Under the pieces are notes generated by a model. That model searched no databases and was not told the DNA's origin. It was given only the letters and a program-made list of their open reading frames with translations. From Ruegeria sp. HKCCD4315 (GTDB lineage Bacteria > Pseudomonadota > Alphaproteobacteria > Rhodobacterales > Rhodobacteraceae), in NCBI RefSeq assembly GCF_013112245.1, contig NZ_WVRN01000001.1:351001-415000 (forward strand): DNA of 64,000 bases, given 5' to 3'. Shown here in pieces: positions 1-7,876 of this stretch. A program made the position numbers and the translations under genes. Every line of letters begins with the position of its first letter. The stretch's first letter is position 1.

Positions 1-222
1 CACGTATAAATTGAGTCGCCCCGCCGCACGGAAGCGTCGGGGCGAATGTAGGGTTGGCAGTTACCTGACCCAAATACTGCGTGAATTGCAAGAGGGGACA
101 GCAGTTGCAGCGATCAATTCGCGACTTCGCGCCGTCGTGTGGATTTTGGCTGCGGTCTGTGGCGATGATCAGGGTGCCGGGATCTGTGCCATCGCTGCGA
201 AGGGGTGCAAAGCCACATCATC
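1..222. other. window edge, no gene supported
   Basis: I see no credible gene here. The only structure is an inverted repeat with arms TCGCCCCG (16-23) and CGGGGCGA (38-45) around a 14-base loop. It has no clear T-run on either side. It could be the end of a gene lying left of the window or the terminator of the minus-strand VOC gene ending at 223. Confidence 0.4.
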
Positions 223-603
223 TCAATCATATTGTACAACCTCGAATTCGATACCGTTATCGTCACGGAAGTAAAACCTGCGCCCCGGTTCGTAATCCGC
301 GTGGTTATGAGGCTCAAACCCTGCTTTTCGAACTTTGGCTTCGGTCGCATCGATATCTTCCACCAACACGCCCACATGATTGAGGCCGCCAACAACGTCA
401 TAGCTGCTGTTGGCCAGGGGTTTGGGGTCTTGCGGCGCATACAGCGCCAGATATGTATGCGTACTGCCCACATGGACAGTGTAGCCACCCAAGGTTGCCG
501 GCCCTTCCCAGCGGGTTTTCCAGTCAAAGACCTGCTCCATCCATGCGGCTGAAGCCTGCGGGTCGCGGACAGTGAAGTTGGTGTGTTCAAGCGTTGCCAT
601 CAT
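223..603 (-). CDS. VOC (glyoxalase/bleomycin-resistance) family protein
   Basis: A 126-residue single-module VOC-fold protein. The start reads as a hydrophobic beta strand with His (ATLEHTNFTV), the middle has NHVGVLVEDID and the end has the typical RFYFRDDNGIEFEVVQYD strand carrying the metal-site Glu. Such proteins dimerise and bind metal for isomerase, dioxygenase or resistance functions; the substrate cannot be told from sequence. Two adjacent ATG codons (603 and 600) both suit the AGGAG upstream. The gene is divergent from soxR, and the shared spacer carries a MerR-type promoter facing this gene, so I infer it is a SoxR target, induced by redox-active compounds. Confidence 0.85.
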   Translation of the reverse strand: MMATLEHTNFTVRDPQASAAWMEQVFDWKTRWEGPATLGGYTVHVGSTHTYLALYAPQDPKPLANSSYDVVGGLNHVGVLVEDIDATEAKVRKAGFEPHNHADYEPGRRFYFRDDNGIEFEVVQYD

Positions 604-635
604 GGGATCTCCTGTTTTTAGGCTTGTCCCGACTC

Positions 636-666
636 AAGCTAATTTCTAAACCTAACTTTAGGTCAA
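636..666 (-). promoter_or_regulatory. SoxR-type promoter with dyad in a 19-base spacer
   Basis: Read on the minus strand: -35 TTGACC (661-666), exactly 19 bases, then -10 TAGCTT (636-641). The perfect palindrome ACCTAA-CT-TTAGGT (650-663) lies over the spacer and the end of the -35 box. A stretched 19-base spacer with the dyad starting in the -35 box is the hallmark of MerR/SoxR-activated promoters such as E. coli soxS. It points to the VOC gene. Confidence 0.7.
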
Positions 667-686
667 GGTATTTTTTTGAGGATGTG

Positions 687-1142
687 ATGGCTGTTTCAGA
701 AGGGCTGGCAATCGGTGCACTGGCCCGGCGTACCGGGCTGGCGGTGTCAGCTATCCGTTACTATGAGGCGCAGGGCTTGATCTCGCCATGGCGCAACTCG
801 GGCGGACAGCGGCGCTATCAGCGCGCAGATATCCGACGGTTGAGCTTTGTGATGATTGCGCAGCAATTTGGTCTGACCCTGCCCGAAATCCGCGAGGTGC
901 TGTCGGGTCTGCCTGGAAACCGCACCCCAACGCCGCAGGATTGGAAGGCCATAAGCGTGCAGTTGCGCGCTCATCTGGATCAGCGAATCGATACGCTGAC
1001 GCGGTTGCGCGACAATCTGGATGGGTGCATCGGGTGTGGGTGTCTCAGCCTGCCAAAATGTGCGCTTTACAACCCCGATGACCGGGTAAAATCCAATGGT
1101 AGCGGTCCCAGGTATCTGATGGGGGACACACCAGAGGCTTGA
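687..1142 (+). CDS. soxR: redox-sensing MerR-family activator SoxR
   Basis: A 151-residue protein. An N-terminal MerR winged helix (IGALARRTGL at about 9-18, then RYYEAQGLI) is followed by a dimerisation helix and the cysteine cluster CIGCGCLSLPKC with Cys114, 117, 119 and 125. The C-x2-C-x-C-x5-C spacing matches the [2Fe-2S] ligands of SoxR. Oxidation of the cluster by redox-cycling agents switches the bound protein to an activator. I chose ATG 687 because the winged helix starts eight residues later; an upstream in-frame start at 594 would run into the divergent gene and the promoter. In non-enteric bacteria SoxR usually controls a few neighbouring genes rather than soxS, which fits the divergent VOC gene. 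Confidence 0.92.
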   Translation: MAVSEGLAIGALARRTGLAVSAIRYYEAQGLISPWRNSGGQRRYQRADIRRLSFVMIAQQFGLTLPEIREVLSGLPGNRTPTPQDWKAISVQLRAHLDQRIDTLTRLRDNLDGCIGCGCLSLPKCALYNPDDRVKSNGSGPRYLMGDTPEA

Positions 1143-1178
1143 AGTGTCGAATAGCGGCATTGTTACGCCGTGTTTCGA

Positions 1179-1208
1179 TTGACCAAGGTCTTTGCAACCA
1201 TGTAATCA
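1179..1208 (+). promoter_or_regulatory. candidate sigma-70 promoter of the ETF-QO gene
   Basis: TTGACC (1179-1184), 18 bases, TAATCA (1203-1208), leaving a 70-base leader to the ETF-QO start codon. Position and boxes are reasonable but this is pattern matching only. Confidence 0.3.
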
Positions 1209-1278
1209 GCCGTGAAACAAAATTGCGCCGACCGCATGTAGAAAGCGCCAATTCGGAAAGTTAGCTAAGGAGCCCGCG

Positions 1279-2928
1279 ATGGCCGAGATTGAACGCGAAG
1301 CGATGGAATACGACGTGGTGATCGTGGGTGCAGGCCCCGCGGGCCTGTCGGCGGCCATCCGTCTGAAACAGCTGGATGCCGACCTGAACGTTGTTGTTCT
1401 GGAAAAAGGCTCGGAAGTTGGCGCGCATATCTTGTCGGGTGCGGTGCTTGATCCCTGCGGTCTGGACGCTCTGATCCCCGATTGGAAAGAAAAGGGCGCG
1501 CCGCTGAACGTGCCTGTGCACGAAGATAACTTTTACATGCTGGGCGAAGCCGGCAAGCTGCGTATCCCCAACTTCCCGATGCCGCCGCTGATGAACAACC
1601 ACGGCAACTACATTGTCTCGATGGGCAATGTCTGCCGCTGGATGGCGGAACAGGCAGAAGAGCTTGGCGTTGAGATTTTCCCGGGCATGGCGTGTTCGGA
1701 ACTGGTCTATGGCGAAAATGGCGAAGTCAAAGGCGTTGTCGCCGGTGTCTTTGGTCTGGAAGCTGACGGCTCGTACGGGCCTAACACTGAGCCGGGCATG
1801 GAGCTGCATGGTAAATATGTCTTCCTGTCGGAAGGCGTGCGCGGCTCGCTGTCCAAAGAAGTTATTGCCAAATACGATCTGCAAGCTGGCAAAGAAGTGC
1901 AGAAATACGGCGTTGGCATGAAAGAGATCTGGGAGATCGACCCGGCCAAGCACAAAGAAGGTTCGGTCACGCACACAATGGGTTGGCCGCTGGGCAGCAA
2001 TGCGGGTGGTGGGTCGTTCATCTATCATCTTGAAAACAATCAGGTCTATGTCGGTTTCGTGGTTCACCTGAACTACAAGAACCCGCACCTGTATCCCTAC
2101 ATGGAATTCCAGCGCTTCAAGCACCATCCAATGGTGGCCGACCTGCTGAAAGGCGGCAAGCGCGTGGCCTATGGTGCGCGTGCGATCACCGAGGGCGGCT
2201 ATCAGTCGATGCCTAAGCTGGTGGCACCGGGTGTGGCGCTTCTGGGTTGCTCGGCGGGCATGGTCAACGTGCCGCGCATCAAGGGTAACCACAACGCGAT
2301 GCTGTCAGGTAAGGCTGCGGCAGAGGCCGCGTTCGACGCCATCAAGGCCGAGCGTTCGGGTGATGAGCTGGCCGCATACGAGACCGAAGTGCGCGATGGT
2401 CCCATCGGCAGCGACTTGAAGAAGGTCCGCAACGTAAAACCAATCTGGTCGAAATGGGGTCTGACCGCATCGCTGATGCTGGGCGGTCTGGACATGTGGA
2501 CCAACACGCTGGGCTTCTCGCTGTTCGGGACGGTCGGACACGGCAAAAACGATGCAGACTCGACCGAAGATGCAAGCAAGCACCAGCCCATCGACTACCC
2601 GAAGCCCGACGGTGTGCTGTCGTTTGATCGCCTGACCAACGTGTCCTTCGCCGCGACCAATCACGAGGAAAGCCAGCCTTGCCACCTGCGCCTGGCCGAC
2701 CCCGAAGTGCCGGTCAAGGTCAACCTGCCCAAGTTTGACGAACCAGCGCAGCGCTATTGCCCGGCTGGCGTTTACGAGGTGGTCGAGGATGAAACGGCGG
2801 GCCCGCGATTCGTCATCAACTTCCAAAACTGCGTGCACTGCAAAACCTGCGACATCAAGGACCCAAGCCAAAACATCACTTGGACCACGCCGCAGGGTGG
2901 GGACGGTCCGAACTATCCCAACATGTAA
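1279..2928 (+). CDS. electron transfer flavoprotein-ubiquinone oxidoreductase
   Basis: A 549-residue ETF-QO, the usual length. It moves electrons from ETF (acyl-CoA and amine dehydrogenases) to ubiquinone at the inner membrane. N-terminal FAD-binding motif VVIVGAGPAGLSAAIRL (about 12-28); the central GWPLGSNAGGGSF region; a C-terminal [4Fe-4S] domain with one Cys in RYCPAG and the CVHCKTC cluster, followed by the family ending GGDGPNYPNM. Start ATG 1279 has TAAGGAG upstream. It stands alone here; etfA and etfB are not in the window. Functionally it joins fatty acid oxidation to the respiratory chain served by the sdh genes at 42 kb. Confidence 0.97.
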   Translation: MAEIEREAMEYDVVIVGAGPAGLSAAIRLKQLDADLNVVVLEKGSEVGAHILSGAVLDPCGLDALIPDWKEKGAPLNVPVHEDNFYMLGEAGKLRIPNFPMPPLMNNHGNYIVSMGNVCRWMAEQAEELGVEIFPGMACSELVYGENGEVKGVVAGVFGLEADGSYGPNTEPGMELHGKYVFLSEGVRGSLSKEVIAKYDLQAGKEVQKYGVGMKEIWEIDPAKHKEGSVTHTMGWPLGSNAGGGSFIYHLENNQVYVGFVVHLNYKNPHLYPYMEFQRFKHHPMVADLLKGGKRVAYGARAITEGGYQSMPKLVAPGVALLGCSAGMVNVPRIKGNHNAMLSGKAAAEAAFDAIKAERSGDELAAYETEVRDGPIGSDLKKVRNVKPIWSKWGLTASLMLGGLDMWTNTLGFSLFGTVGHGKNDADSTEDASKHQPIDYPKPDGVLSFDRLTNVSFAATNHEESQPCHLRLADPEVPVKVNLPKFDEPAQRYCPAGVYEVVEDETAGPRFVINFQNCVHCKTCDIKDPSQNITWTTPQGGDGPNYPNM

Positions 2929-2944
2929 GCAAAAAACTGGGCAC

Positions 2945-2969
2945 TGGCAGGGTCGTGAAGGCTCTGCCA
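2945..2969 (+). terminator. hairpin after ETF-QO gene
   Basis: Arms TGGCAGGGTC (2945-2954) and GGCTCTGCCA (2960-2969) pair over ten positions with two G-U pairs around loop GTGAA. It lies 17 bases after the stop but lacks a good U-run, so termination is only probable. Confidence 0.45.
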
Positions 2970-3032
2970 TTGCCTCTTGCCAGCCAAAGCCCTAGCTTGT
3001 TTGTCAGTCAACGATAGCAAGGCAGGATTTCG

Positions 3033-4745
3033 GTGGTTTCCCTGGTTCGTCGCGCGGCTCTGTCCGTGCTGCTCATGTCGTCGGTCGCAGTCCCGGCATT
3101 CTCAGACTCGGGCGCAGGGTCGTATCTGGCCGGGCGGCAGGCAATTTACGAAAGTGATTATACCGCTGCCGAGCGGTACTATGCACAGGCGCTGAAGTTC
3201 GATTCACAGAACCCGTTGCTTTTGGAAAGCGTTGTGGTGGCACGCCTTGCGCTTGGCGAGATTGAACGTGCCTTACCTGTTGCTGAGCAGATCGAAGAAG
3301 CGAACCTGCCCAGCCAGGCCGCGCGCATGGCGATTGCGGCCAATTTGGTTGCAGATGGCAAGTATGACGTCCTTTTAACGCGCAATCCGGAAACTCAGGG
3401 CGTTGGACCGCTGGTGGACGGGTTGATGGTCGCCTGGGCCCATTTGGGCCAGGGTGAAATGACCAAGGCGATGCAGCAGTTCGATACGGTAGCCACGCAA
3501 GACGGCCTGAAAGAGTTTGCGTTGTATCACAAGGCCATGGCATTGGCCTCGATCGGCGATTTTGAAGGGGCCGAGGCCATCTTTGCAGACAATGACGGTG
3601 CGGTGGCGCGTTTTACGCGTCGGGCGGCTTTGGCGCGAGCCGAAGTGCTGTCCCAGCTGGATCAGAACGAAGACGCCCTTCAGTTTCTTGAGGACGTATT
3701 TGTTGCTGGTAGCGACCCGACCATCGAAACCTACACCAGCCAGCTGGAGGCGGGTGAAACACTCCCCTTCACCCATGCCCGCTCGGCGCGGGATGGCATG
3801 GCCGAGATTTTCTTTACCGTTGGTGCCGCGCTGAACTCTGAGGCGTCGCCGGACTACGTTCTGCTCTATACACGATTGGCCAGTTTTCTACGCCCTGACC
3901 ACGTGGATGCCATTCTGTTGAGCGCCGATCTTCTGGATCAACTGGAGCAATATGATCTGGCGGTTGCGGCCTATCGTATGGTCCCTGCGGACAGCAACGA
4001 TCATCACGCGGCCGAGTTGGGTCGGGCCGAGGTTCTGGACCGCTCAGGCAAAACCGATGCCGCCGTTGAGGTTTTGCAAAACCTTGCAGCACAAGACCCT
4101 GACCTTCCGGGTGTGCACGTGGCTTTGGCCGATCTGCAGCGACGTCAGGAAAACTATCAGGCGGCAGTGACGTCTTATGACACGGCAATCGGGCTGACGG
4201 ACAACGCAGCAGGCGGCAACTGGTTCTTGCACTATGCCCGTGGCATCAGCCATGAGCGGCTGAAACAGTGGGATCAGGCCGAAGCTGACTTCCGACGAGC
4301 ACTTGAGCTGAACCCTGATCAGCCGCAGGTTCTGAACTATCTGGGCTATTCGCTTGTCGAGCGTAAAGAGAAATTGGACGAGGCGCTGGACATGATCCAG
4401 CGTGCCGTCGCGGCCCGCCCGGACAGTGGCTACATCGTCGACAGCTTGGGCTGGGTCCTGTTCCGTCTGGGTCGTTATGACGAAGCGGTCGAACAGATGG
4501 AGCGCGCTGTTGAGCTGATGCCTGTCGATCCGGTGGTGAACGACCATCTTGGCGATGTCTACTGGGCCGTAGGCCGTGCGCGCGAGGCTGAATTCCAGTG
4601 GAAACGGGCGCTGTCCTTCATTGATCCCGAGGATATGGATGGTGAAGCCGACCCAGAGCGCATTCGCCGCAAGATCGAAGTTGGGCTGGATGCCGTTTTG
4701 GCCGAAGAAGGTGCAGAGCCTTTGAAGGTCGCTAATGGAAATTAA
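3033..4745 (+). CDS. secreted tetratricopeptide repeat protein
   Basis: A 570-residue TPR protein. It begins with GTG at 3033; that start gives a proper signal peptide (VSLVRRAALSVLLMSSVAVPAFS, cleavage likely after PAFS), which a later ATG would destroy. From about residue 30 to the end there are repeated helix pairs, including clear TPR units such as WDQAEADFRRALELNPDQ, LNYLGYSLVERKEKLDEA and DSLGWVLFRLGRYDEAVEQ. This is the alphaproteobacterial periplasmic TPR protein usually found before ispE; its exact partner is unknown. The last codons overlap the ispE start by 11 bases, so the two are translationally coupled. Confidence 0.85.
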   Translation: MVSLVRRAALSVLLMSSVAVPAFSDSGAGSYLAGRQAIYESDYTAAERYYAQALKFDSQNPLLLESVVVARLALGEIERALPVAEQIEEANLPSQAARMAIAANLVADGKYDVLLTRNPETQGVGPLVDGLMVAWAHLGQGEMTKAMQQFDTVATQDGLKEFALYHKAMALASIGDFEGAEAIFADNDGAVARFTRRAALARAEVLSQLDQNEDALQFLEDVFVAGSDPTIETYTSQLEAGETLPFTHARSARDGMAEIFFTVGAALNSEASPDYVLLYTRLASFLRPDHVDAILLSADLLDQLEQYDLAVAAYRMVPADSNDHHAAELGRAEVLDRSGKTDAAVEVLQNLAAQDPDLPGVHVALADLQRRQENYQAAVTSYDTAIGLTDNAAGGNWFLHYARGISHERLKQWDQAEADFRRALELNPDQPQVLNYLGYSLVERKEKLDEALDMIQRAVAARPDSGYIVDSLGWVLFRLGRYDEAVEQMERAVELMPVDPVVNDHLGDVYWAVGRAREAEFQWKRALSFIDPEDMDGEADPERIRRKIEVGLDAVLAEEGAEPLKVANGN

Positions 4746-5556
4746 GGCGTTTGCGCCAGCCAAGATCAACCTGACCCTACATGTGACCGGCCGCCGGACA
4801 GATGGCTATCACCTGTTGGATTCATTGGTGGTTTTTGCTGATTTGGGCGATCAACTGACGTTCAAACCCGGCCCCGCATTGTCCATGGATGTACGCGGCG
4901 AGTTTGCCGATGGCGTCCCCGCGGACAGCCGCAATCTGGTGTGGAAAGCTGCCGAAGGTGTGGGTTGGACCGGGCATATCGATCTCAGCAAGTCCTTGCC
5001 CCACGGAGCGGGCATTGGGGGCGGCTCGTCAGATGCTGCGGCCACGCTTGGGGCTTTGGCTGGGCAGGGTTATGACGCTCCGCCGGACCTGCCCCTGTCA
5101 CTTGGGGCAGATGTGCCCGTCTGTCAGGAAGGCCGAGCGATCAGAATGCAGGGCATTGGTGATCAACTGGGTGCTGTAAACCTTCCGCCCTTGCCCGCGT
5201 TGTTGGTCAACCCGAATGTGCATGTGCCAACTGGGGCCGTTTTCAAGGCACTGGCCAGCAGAGACAATCCGCGGATGCCTGAGCATATCCCTGAGTTTCA
5301 AAACGCCACCGACTGCGCCTTGTGGCTAAGCGATCAGCGTAACGATTTGGAAGTGCCCGCCACGGGCGCTGCGCACAAGATTGAACAGGTTCTGGACACA
5401 CTGCAAACGACAAATCGCGCCCTCATCGCGCGTATGTCGGGGTCAGGGTCAACCTGCTTTGCGCTGTATCCGACGATGAAAGACGCGCATTTCGCAGCCT
5501 ATGAGATCGGCGCAGCGCATCCTGATTGGTGGTGCCGCGCCACTCAGCTTAATTGA
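4735..5556 (+). CDS. ispE: 4-diphosphocytidyl-2-C-methyl-D-erythritol kinase
   Basis: A 273-residue GHMP kinase that phosphorylates CDP-methylerythritol in the MEP pathway to isoprenoids. Opening motif FAPAKINLTLHVTGRR with the catalytic Lys10, the glycine-rich ATP loop LPHGAGIGGGSSDAAA (89-104), an active-site Asp in LGADVPVC and the C-terminal GSGSTCFAL loop. It overlaps the TPR gene by 11 bases and its end overlaps the end of the convergent prenyl synthase gene by 8 bases. Pairing with a polyprenyl diphosphate synthase keeps isoprenoid precursor supply and use side by side. Confidence 0.96.
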   Translation: MEIKAFAPAKINLTLHVTGRRTDGYHLLDSLVVFADLGDQLTFKPGPALSMDVRGEFADGVPADSRNLVWKAAEGVGWTGHIDLSKSLPHGAGIGGGSSDAAATLGALAGQGYDAPPDLPLSLGADVPVCQEGRAIRMQGIGDQLGAVNLPPLPALLVNPNVHVPTGAVFKALASRDNPRMPEHIPEFQNATDCALWLSDQRNDLEVPATGAAHKIEQVLDTLQTTNRALIARMSGSGSTCFALYPTMKDAHFAAYEIGAAHPDWWCRATQLN

Positions 5557-6547
5557 GACGCGAGACCACGTAGTCTGCCAGTTCACGCAGCAGGCTGCGA
5601 ATTTCGTGATCCGGCAACACATCCAGCGACGCCTTGGCCTTGTTCGCCCAACCCAAGGCGTCCTGCCGGGTCTCTTCCAGCGTGGCGTATTTGCCCATCA
5701 AGCGCAGCGCATGATCCAGATCGCCCTCCTGTTGACGGCCTTTTTCAATCGTCCGCTCCCAGAATGCGCGCTCGTCCGGTGTTGCTTGGGCCACGGCTTT
5801 GATCACCGGTAGGGTCAGCTTGCGCTCGCGGAAATCATCGCCCACGTTCTTTCCGGTTGCTTTGCTGTCGCCCTGATAGTCCAGCAGGTCGTCTGCGATC
5901 TGGAAGGCAATCCCCAATGAATCGCCGTAATCGAACAGAGCTTTAACTTGTTCTTCCGAAGCGCCAGCGATCACACCACCCACTTCGGTTGCGGCGGAAA
6001 ACAGGGCGGCTGTCTTGCCGCGAACGACCTGCAGATAGACGCTCTCATCCGTACGCAGATCGGTAGCTGCTGTCATCTGCAGCACTTCGCCTTCGGCAAT
6101 CGTGGCCGAGGCGTTGGCCAGAATGTCCAGCACCCGCAGCGAGCCGGTTTCGACCATCAGCTGGAAGCTGCGTGAAAACAGGTAATCGCCGACCAGAACG
6201 CTGGATTTGTTGTCCCACAGCAAATTTGCAGTGGGACGACCGCGCCGTTGGGCGCTTTCGTCTACCACATCGTCATGCAGCAGCGTCGCGGTATGGATAA
6301 ATTCGACCGTGGCCGCAAGCCGCACATGGTGATCACCGGTATACCCAAACAAGCGCGCCGCCGCCAATGTCAGCATCGGACGCAGTCGCTTTCCGCCCGC
6401 TTCCACAAGATGTTGTGTCACCTCTGGGATTCGTGGCGCATGGTCCGACGCCATCCGCGTGCGGATCAGGCCGTTCACGGCCTCCATCTCGCCCGCCAAC
6501 AATTCGGCGAGGCGCTCATGCGGTTTTGAAATCATGTCGACGGTCAT
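5549..6547 (-). CDS. ispB: all-trans polyprenyl diphosphate synthase (ubiquinone side chain)
   Basis: A 332-residue class I prenyltransferase. First aspartate-rich motif LLHDDVVDESAQRRG with the substrate GGKRLRP upstream; second motif QIADDLLDYQGD followed by the KNVGDDFRERKLTLP loop. Small residues before the first motif (TATLLHDD) indicate a long-chain enzyme; octaprenyl or decaprenyl cannot be decided, and Rhodobacterales make ubiquinone-10. ATG 6547 is four bases after AGGAG; the GTG just before it (6550) is too close to that site. ATG 6532-6535 is also possible. Confidence 0.92.
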   Translation of the reverse strand: MTVDMISKPHERLAELLAGEMEAVNGLIRTRMASDHAPRIPEVTQHLVEAGGKRLRPMLTLAAARLFGYTGDHHVRLAATVEFIHTATLLHDDVVDESAQRRGRPTANLLWDNKSSVLVGDYLFSRSFQLMVETGSLRVLDILANASATIAEGEVLQMTAATDLRTDESVYLQVVRGKTAALFSAATEVGGVIAGASEEQVKALFDYGDSLGIAFQIADDLLDYQGDSKATGKNVGDDFRERKLTLPVIKAVAQATPDERAFWERTIEKGRQQEGDLDHALRLMGKYATLEETRQDALGWANKAKASLDVLPDHEIRSLLRELADYVVSRLN

Positions 6548-6603
6548 CACACTCCTGATACAAGGCTCGACTTCCGCCTCGCCTTGCCCTTACATCCATC
6601 CCC

Positions 6604-6819
6604 ATGAAAGAACTATTGCGCAGTACCGATCCGACAATCCTGGCCTTTGCATCCGCTCTTCTTGAAGGCGAGGATATAGACTGCTTTCAGATGGACGTAA
6701 ATATGAGCATCCTCGAAGGTGGTATCGGAATCTTTCCGCGCCGCCTGATGGTGCGGTCCGAAGATCTGACTCGCGCCGAACGTGTGATGCGCGATAACGA
6801 GATTCCGCTGGGCCGATGA
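6604..6819 (+). CDS. DUF2007 family small protein
   Basis: A 71-residue protein matching the DUF2007 (putative signal-transducing, ferredoxin-like) family: MKELLRSTDPTILAFASALL, a central IEGG/LEGGIGIFPRRLMV strand and an ending RAERVMRDNEIPL. Biochemical role is unknown. It is divergent from the prenyl synthase gene, 56 bases apart, and its TGA overlaps the ATG of the downstream methyltransferase (ATGA), so the two are coupled. Confidence 0.85.
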   Translation: MKELLRSTDPTILAFASALLEGEDIDCFQMDVNMSILEGGIGIFPRRLMVRSEDLTRAERVMRDNEIPLGR

Positions 6820-7580
6820 CCCGCTTTGAAGACAAAGAACTGACCCGTAACAATTTCCTGGGTGGCCGGGTTCGACTGCTGCAACCCGAAGCCGGTTATC
6901 GCGCTGGCGTAGACCCCGTTTTTCTGGCCGCGTCAGTGCCTGCCCGGACCGGCCAGTCGGTGTTAGAGCTGGGCTGTGGCGCGGGGGCCGCTATTCTGTG
7001 CCTGTCCGCTCGGGTGCCGGGTCTGAAGCTGACCGGGGTCGAGTTACAGCCCGCCTATGCAGATTTGGCGCGTCGGAACGCAGAAATGAACGGTGTAGAT
7101 CTGGATTTGGTCGAAGCAGACCTGACAGCTTTGCCAACAGCCATTCGGCAGCGTCAGTTCGATCACGTCATTGCCAATCCCCCCTATTACCGCGCCGGAG
7201 CACATAGTCGCGCCAACGACACCGGCCGCAGCATCGCGTTGGGAGAAGACACACCTTTGCAGGACTGGATTTCAGTGGCGGCCAAACGTCTGGCTCCGCA
7301 AGGGTATCTGCATATGATCCAAAAGGCAGATCGCCTGCCGGATATGATAGTGGCCTGCACGGGCAGGCTGGGGTCGGTTGAAGTGTTGCCTCTTAGTGCA
7401 CGTACAGGTCGTGAGGCCGAACTGGTGATTTTACGGGCGCGCAAAGGCGGTCGTGCGGCATTTCGCCTCCACGCACCTTTGATTCTGCACAAGGGTGAAC
7501 GCCATGAAATGGATGGTGAAAGCTATACCGAGCAGGTTTCTGCGGTGCTTCGGCAAGCCGCCCCATTGCCCCGGTTCTGA
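6816..7580 (+). CDS. tRNA1(Val) adenine-N6 methyltransferase-like protein
   Basis: A 254-residue class I SAM-dependent methyltransferase. SAM loop ELGCGAGAA (51-59), acidic LTGVELQPAYA (second strand), and the amino-methylating NPPYY motif (121-125), which marks N6-adenine or N5-glutamine modification. The opening ltRNNFLGGRVRLLQPEAGYRAGVD is typical of the YfiC/TrmN6 group that modifies A37 of tRNA1(Val). The tRNA target is inferred from the family. Start overlaps the DUF2007 stop by four bases. Confidence 0.85.
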   Translation: MTRFEDKELTRNNFLGGRVRLLQPEAGYRAGVDPVFLAASVPARTGQSVLELGCGAGAAILCLSARVPGLKLTGVELQPAYADLARRNAEMNGVDLDLVEADLTALPTAIRQRQFDHVIANPPYYRAGAHSRANDTGRSIALGEDTPLQDWISVAAKRLAPQGYLHMIQKADRLPDMIVACTGRLGSVEVLPLSARTGREAELVILRARKGGRAAFRLHAPLILHKGERHEMDGESYTEQVSAVLRQAAPLPRF

Positions 7581-7584
7581 CGTC

Positions 7585-7609
7585 AATCGGCAATGACCAG
7601 CCGATTTTG
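7585..7609 (+). terminator. weak terminator after methyltransferase gene
   Basis: Arms AATCGGC (7585-7591) and GCCGATT (7600-7606) with an 8-base loop, followed by TTTG. It begins 5 bases after the stop codon. Confidence 0.4.
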
Positions 7610-7673
7610 TCGGATTTATTACAGATTCTGTGCTTGTGCAGCGTGACAGGGTGGAAACGATGTGGTCAACTTC

Positions 7674-7696
7674 TTACGTGAACTATAGACACGTAA
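7674..7696 (+). repeat. perfect inverted repeat ahead of DUF465 gene
   Basis: TTACGTG (7674-7680), 9 bases, CACGTAA (7690-7696). It ends 15 bases before the start codon of the small DUF465 gene and includes a -10-like TATAGA, so it could be an operator or a leader hairpin near the ribosome site. Confidence 0.4.
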
Positions 7697-7711
7697 ACAA
7701 GGAGGATCGCA

Positions 7712-7876
7712 ATGAGCGTGAGCGCACATCTGACGGAACTGAAGAAAAAGCACGAATCTCTCGGTCTCGAAGTGGAACAAGCCCAACGCTCGCCGGGCAT
7801 TGATGATCTCCATATTGCTCAGTTGAAGAAACAAAAGCTTAAACTGAAGGAAGAGATCGAACGCCTGTCTGCCTAA
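7712..7876 (+). CDS. YdcH-like DUF465 small coiled-coil protein
   Basis: A 54-residue ORF with an excellent AAGGAGG site seven bases before ATG. Sequence pattern LTELKKKHESLGLEVEQAQ, then PGIDDLHIAQLKKQKLKLK, then KEEIERLSA, is that of the DUF465 (YdcH) family: two antiparallel helices of charged heptads joined around a Pro. The molecular role is unknown. Its TAA overlaps the stop of the convergent transporter gene by three bases (CTAA at 7873-7876). Confidence 0.88.
   Translation: MSVSAHLTELKKKHESLGLEVEQAQRSPGIDDLHIAQLKKQKLKLKEEIERLSA

Noticed and set aside
1261..2292. A 343-codon open frame antisense to the ETF-QO gene
   Set aside because: It is rich in His and Arg and mirrors the codon bias of the real gene; no family motif or ribosome site.
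6329..6336. GTGATCAC inside the prenyl synthase gene
   Set aside because: Single copy in a coding region with no partner at 21 bases; about one chance copy is expected in 64 kb. The copy at 61572-61579 in a permease gene is rejected likewise.
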